Below, piece by piece: positions 6,865-8,838 of a DNA stretch of 8,838 bases; positions within the stretch are counted from its first letter, which is position 1, and the number at the start of each line of letters is the position of its first letter. The stretch is taken from assembly GCA_900540305.1 (NCBI GenBank), contig UQFL01000069.1, forward strand, positions 1 to 8,838. The letters are read 5' to 3'. A program made the position numbers and the translations under genes. Below the pieces are notes generated by a model that was not told the DNA's origin, made no database searches, and saw only the letters and a program-made list of their open reading frames with translations. The stretch comes from an uncultured Oscillospiraceae bacterium. GTDB taxonomy: Bacteria > Bacillota > Clostridia > Oscillospirales > Acutalibacteraceae.

Positions 6865-6900
6865 AATATTAGTCCATAGCCTTTCCGTAAAAATCCTTAT

Positions 6901-6914
6901 TTAATTCTAATTAA
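6901..6914. repeat. Small perfect palindrome in the dat - cyclase gap
   Basis: TTAATT-CT-AATTAA, 6-bp arms with a 2-nt centre, lies in the only sizeable gap (63 nt) inside the cluster. It could be an operator or merely AT-rich chance sequence. No convincing promoter pair was found around it. Confidence 0.3.
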
Positions 6915-6927
6915 TGTGAGCGGTGAA

Positions 6928-7773
6928 TTAATCGGCACAGCACTGTGCTTCAAAATCTGCAACAAGTGCGTCCTGAATAGTTTTAAGCATCTCGGGCGCT
7001 TTTCCGCCTACTGCTTTTCCGTCAACAGTTTTAACGGGTATGCAGAAAGAACCTGTTGAATGAACAATGATTTCATCAGCGTCCATAAGTTCTGAAAGGG
7101 TGTATTCACGCTCCTCGGTTTTATAGCCGAGTTTCTCGGCAAATGCGAGAAGTCTGAGCCTTGCCGTACCGGGCAGGATTTTATCGTCAAGCGGATGGGT
7201 TATAACACATCCGTCTTTAAATATGGAAACATTTGAGTGAGCGCACTCGGTTACAATATCTCCTCTGTGGAAAATAGCTTCCTGACAGCCTTTGCGGTCA
7301 GCCGCAGTAGCTGCAAGGCAGGAGGGGATAAGGTTAAGTGTTTTTGCGTTGCAGTATAAAAATCTCTTATCCTCGTATGTGATAACATCTATTGGTTTAT
7401 ATGTATCTGCAACAGGACACGGAGTAAGAGTTATCCAAAGATTTGCTTTCATATCTTCGCTGTAAATATGTCCGCGAAGTCCGCTGCCTCTCGTAACCTG
7501 CATATATACAAACTGGTCGCCGCTGTCAACTTTTAAAACAAGTTCTTTGAGCAGGGCTTCAAGTTCGCTTCTTTCCATAGGCATATTGATGTCAAGAAGC
7601 TTTGCACTGCTGTAAAAGCGGTTCAAGTGAGCGTCTAAGTCGAAAATTTTGTGGTTGTGTGAATAAGTGGCGTCATAGATTCCGTCACCAAACCAGCAAA
7701 CTCTGTCTGTCATCGGAATCTGCATTTTTTCTATAAGGTCGTATTTTCCGTTATAGTAGCCTAAATTTTCCAT
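6928..7773 (-). CDS. dat: D-amino-acid (D-alanine) transaminase, class IV aminotransferase
   Basis: Fold-type IV PLP aminotransferase, 281 aa, close to the 283 aa of the Bacillus sp. YM-1 enzyme. Proposed reaction: D-Ala + 2-oxoglutarate <-> pyruvate + D-Glu. Seen: FGDGIYD with Y33, TRGSGLRGH giving R100 and H102, which line up with the substrate carboxylate trap R98/H100 of the YM-1 enzyme, PLP lysine K144 in CNAKTLNL, and E176 in DIVTE. The R-x-H pair favours a D-amino-acid transaminase over a branched-chain aminotransferase or ADC lyase. The usual S-S-S-N after the Glu reads CAHSN here, so substrate range could be shifted. GGGGGT lies 8 nt before the ATG. It is first in the cluster; an intrinsic terminator hairpin ends 20 nt upstream of the start. 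D-Glu production or removal by this enzyme connects directly to the cyclase genes behind it. Confidence 0.9.
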   Translation of the reverse strand: MENLGYYNGKYDLIEKMQIPMTDRVCWFGDGIYDATYSHNHKIFDLDAHLNRFYSSAKLLDINMPMERSELEALLKELVLKVDSGDQFVYMQVTRGSGLRGHIYSEDMKANLWITLTPCPVADTYKPIDVITYEDKRFLYCNAKTLNLIPSCLAATAADRKGCQEAIFHRGDIVTECAHSNVSIFKDGCVITHPLDDKILPGTARLRLLAFAEKLGYKTEEREYTLSELMDADEIIVHSTGSFCIPVKTVDGKAVGGKAPEMLKTIQDALVADFEAQCCAD

Positions 7774-7793
7774 ATTTTTGTACCCCCGAAATT

Positions 7794-7834
7794 AAAAAAG
7801 GGCATAACAGAGCATTTGATTTGCTCCGTTGCCC
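7794..7834 (-). terminator. Intrinsic terminator between exoA and dat (possible attenuator)
   Basis: Minus-strand hairpin: GGGCA arm (7834-7830), GT, one mismatch, GAGCA (7826-7822), a 7-nt loop (7821-7815), then the complementary arm with a 2-nt bulge ending at 7800, followed directly by T6 (7799-7794). Pairing is 5 + 2 + 5 bp. It is 78 nt beyond the exoA stop and only 20 nt before the dat ATG. The simple reading is the exoA terminator; because a promoter-like pair lies just upstream, it may also attenuate the dat operon. Confidence 0.75.
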
Positions 7835-7843
7835 ATCAAATTC

Positions 7844-7872
7844 ATTCTAATACAAATAAAAACAAAAGTAAA
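7844..7872 (-). promoter_or_regulatory. Putative sigma-70-type promoter of the dat operon
   Basis: Minus-strand TTTACT (7872-7867, 4/6 to the -35 consensus), 17-nt spacer, TAGAAT (7849-7844, 5/6 to the -10 consensus). The predicted transcription start near 7837 gives a leader of about 64 nt that contains the whole terminator hairpin. The region is very AT-rich, so a chance match is possible. Confidence 0.4.
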
Positions 7873-7912
7873 TATAAAATTTGTTTTAAATTTAGTGTTT
7901 GTAAAGATATTT

Positions 7913-8668
7913 TTACAGATTTATTTCAAGCGAAACAGGGCAGTGGTCTGAGCCGTAAATATCAGTCAAAATGTCGGCACTTTTCAGCTTGTCATCAAGT
8001 CTTTTTGATGTTATGAAATAATCAATTCTCCATCCTGCGTTTTTTTCACGGGCTTTAAACATATAGCTCCACCAGCTGTAAATGCCCTCCTTGTCAGGAT
8101 AAAAATAGCGGAAAGTATCCGTAAATCCGCTTTCGAGCGTTTTGCTCATTTCAGCTCTTTCCTCATCTGAAAATCCTGCGTTTCTTCTGTTTGTTTTAGG
8201 GTTTTTAAGATCTATTTCATTGTGCGCAACATTGAGGTCGCCGCAGAAAATAACAGGCTTTTTGCTGTCAAGTTCAAGGATGTAATTTCTGAAAGCCGTC
8301 TCCCATTCCATTCTGTAATCAAGGCGTGCAAGCTCTCTTTGAGAATTAGGCACATAAACAGTGCAAAAATAAAAATCTTCAAATTCAAGCGTGATAAGCC
8401 TGCCCTCACGGTCATGCTCGCTGATTCCCATTCCAAGCATAACATTAAGCGGCTTTATTTTTGAAAATACAGCCGTGCCTGAGTATCCTTTCTTTTCTGC
8501 ATAGTTCCAGTAGGCGTAATATCCCTCGGGCGCAAAGTCTATCTGCCCCTCCTGAAGCTTTGTTTCCTGCACGGCAAAAATATCAGCATCCGCCTGCTTG
8601 AAAAATGCCTCAAAATCTTTGTTCATACACGCTCTCAGTCCGTTAACATTCCAACTTACAAGTTTCAT
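7913..8668 (-). CDS. exoA: Exodeoxyribonuclease III / AP endonuclease (ExoA/XthA family)
   Basis: Mg2+-dependent AP endonuclease and 3'-5' exonuclease acting in base-excision repair, 251 aa, the normal family length. Endonuclease/exonuclease/phosphatase fold motifs are all present: WNVNGLR (6-12, with N7), QETK (34-37, metal-binding E35), GYSGTAVFSK, the TVYVPN tyrosine strand, CGDLNVAH (catalytic Asp and Asn), WWSYMFKAREKNAGWRIDYF, and the terminal GSDHCP Asp-His pair. The ATG at 8666-8668 is chosen because AAAGGAA lies 5 nt upstream and the protein then begins with the canonical M-K-L-V-S-W-N; an in-frame TTG at 8683 would only add five residues and precede the ribosome binding site. It is separated from dat by 139 nt and a terminator, and is unrelated to the D-amino-acid pathway. 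Confidence 0.96.
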   Translation of the reverse strand: MKLVSWNVNGLRACMNKDFEAFFKQADADIFAVQETKLQEGQIDFAPEGYYAYWNYAEKKGYSGTAVFSKIKPLNVMLGMGISEHDREGRLITLEFEDFYFCTVYVPNSQRELARLDYRMEWETAFRNYILELDSKKPVIFCGDLNVAHNEIDLKNPKTNRRNAGFSDEERAEMSKTLESGFTDTFRYFYPDKEGIYSWWSYMFKAREKNAGWRIDYFITSKRLDDKLKSADILTDIYGSDHCPVSLEINL

Positions 8669-8673
8669 AATAA

Positions 8674-8680
8674 TTCCTTT
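8674..8680 (-). promoter_or_regulatory. Ribosome binding site of exoA
   Basis: AAAGGAA on the minus strand, 5 nt before the ATG at 8668. It fixes the exoA start and excludes the upstream TTG. Confidence 0.75.
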
Positions 8681-8743
8681 CAAAATGTATTTTATAATAT
8701 GTTTTTAAATTAAATATGCTTTTAAATAATTTTCGCCAACCCC

Positions 8744-8771
8744 TTGACAATATTTATTTTTATGGTAAAAT
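8744..8771 (+). promoter_or_regulatory. Strong promoter of tRNA-Val
   Basis: Perfect -35 TTGACA (8744-8749), 16-nt spacer, extended -10 TGG-TAAAAT (8763-8771, hexamer 5/6). The expected transcription start near 8778 is about 6 nt before the mature tRNA 5' end, so leader processing would be minimal. Confidence 0.85.
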
Positions 8772-8783
8772 AAATACCACTAC

Positions 8784-8838
8784 GGGAGCATAGCTCAGCT
8801 GGGAGAGCATCTGCCTTACAAGCAGAGGGTCACAGGTT
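8784..8838 (+). tRNA. tRNA-Val (anticodon TAC), 3' end missing
   Basis: The 5' acceptor arm GGGAGCA (8784-8790), D-arm stem GCTC/GAGC (8793-8796 with 8805-8808), anticodon stem TCTGC/GCAGA (8810-8814 with 8822-8826), and 7-nt loop CTTACAA with anticodon TAC at 8817-8819 are all visible, decoding valine GTA and probably other GTN codons. The T-arm 5' strand ACAGG and the TT of the loop are reached at the window end; the rest of the T-arm, the 3' acceptor strand and any CCA are missing. The break is by contig end and not by mutation. Confidence 0.95.

Noticed and set aside
7792..7836. Possible 14-codon leader peptide (MGNGANQMLCYALF) across the dat leader hairpin
   Set aside because: It has no ribosome binding site, no run of regulatory codons, and its reading is just the hairpin sequence. 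A chance frame is more likely than a leader peptide.
8669..8743. exoA promoter on the minus strand
   Set aside because: A TATAAA-like -10 exists about 22 nt before the ATG, but no -35 at a proper distance was found and the region is very AT-rich, so no promoter is called.

Overview
The window is one assembled contig, probably from a metagenome or draft genome of a low-to-mid GC Bacillota (Clostridia-like) bacterium. That placement is an inference from the gene families, the strong AGGAGG-type ribosome binding sites, the TTGACA-type promoter and the Clostridia-like tRNA-Val. Both ends are artificial. The first 48 bases are Illumina/Nextera library adapter and not genomic DNA. The last bases stop inside a tRNA-Val gene. 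All protein genes lie on the minus strand; the tRNA is on the plus strand.

In transcription order (right to left): tRNA-Val(TAC) is divergent at the right end. Then come exoA (exonuclease III family); a 138-bp intergenic region with a possible promoter and an intrinsic terminator hairpin; a seven-gene cluster; a second intrinsic terminator; and a two-gene unit of an Ala-tRNA(Pro) deacylase and rlmA, whose 3' end is cut by the adapter.

The seven-gene cluster is the interesting part: dat (D-amino-acid transaminase) > D-glutamate cyclase C-terminal-type protein (former DUF4392) > pxpB > pxpC > D-glutamate cyclase N-terminal-type protein (former DUF1445, YcsI/UPF0317) > pxpA > alr (alanine racemase). 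Four of the six junctions are tight: two 4-bp ATGA overlaps, one TAATG overlap and one 15-nt gap. The other two are 18 and 63 nt. This strongly suggests one polycistronic, translationally coupled unit.

The genes form a plausible pathway. Alr interconverts L- and D-alanine. Dat exchanges D-Ala + 2-oxoglutarate with pyruvate + D-Glu. The two cyclase-type proteins correspond to the two halves of the mitochondrial enzyme DGLUCY, which interconverts D-Glu and 5-oxo-D-proline. PxpABC is an ATP-dependent 5-oxoprolinase that yields glutamate. The cluster therefore looks like a D-glutamate / 5-oxoproline / D-alanine module in which a eukaryotic two-domain enzyme is split into two genes interleaved with the 5-oxoprolinase subunits. 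The families are individually known. Their arrangement, the stereochemistry (D- versus L-oxoproline) and the direction of flux are the open questions.
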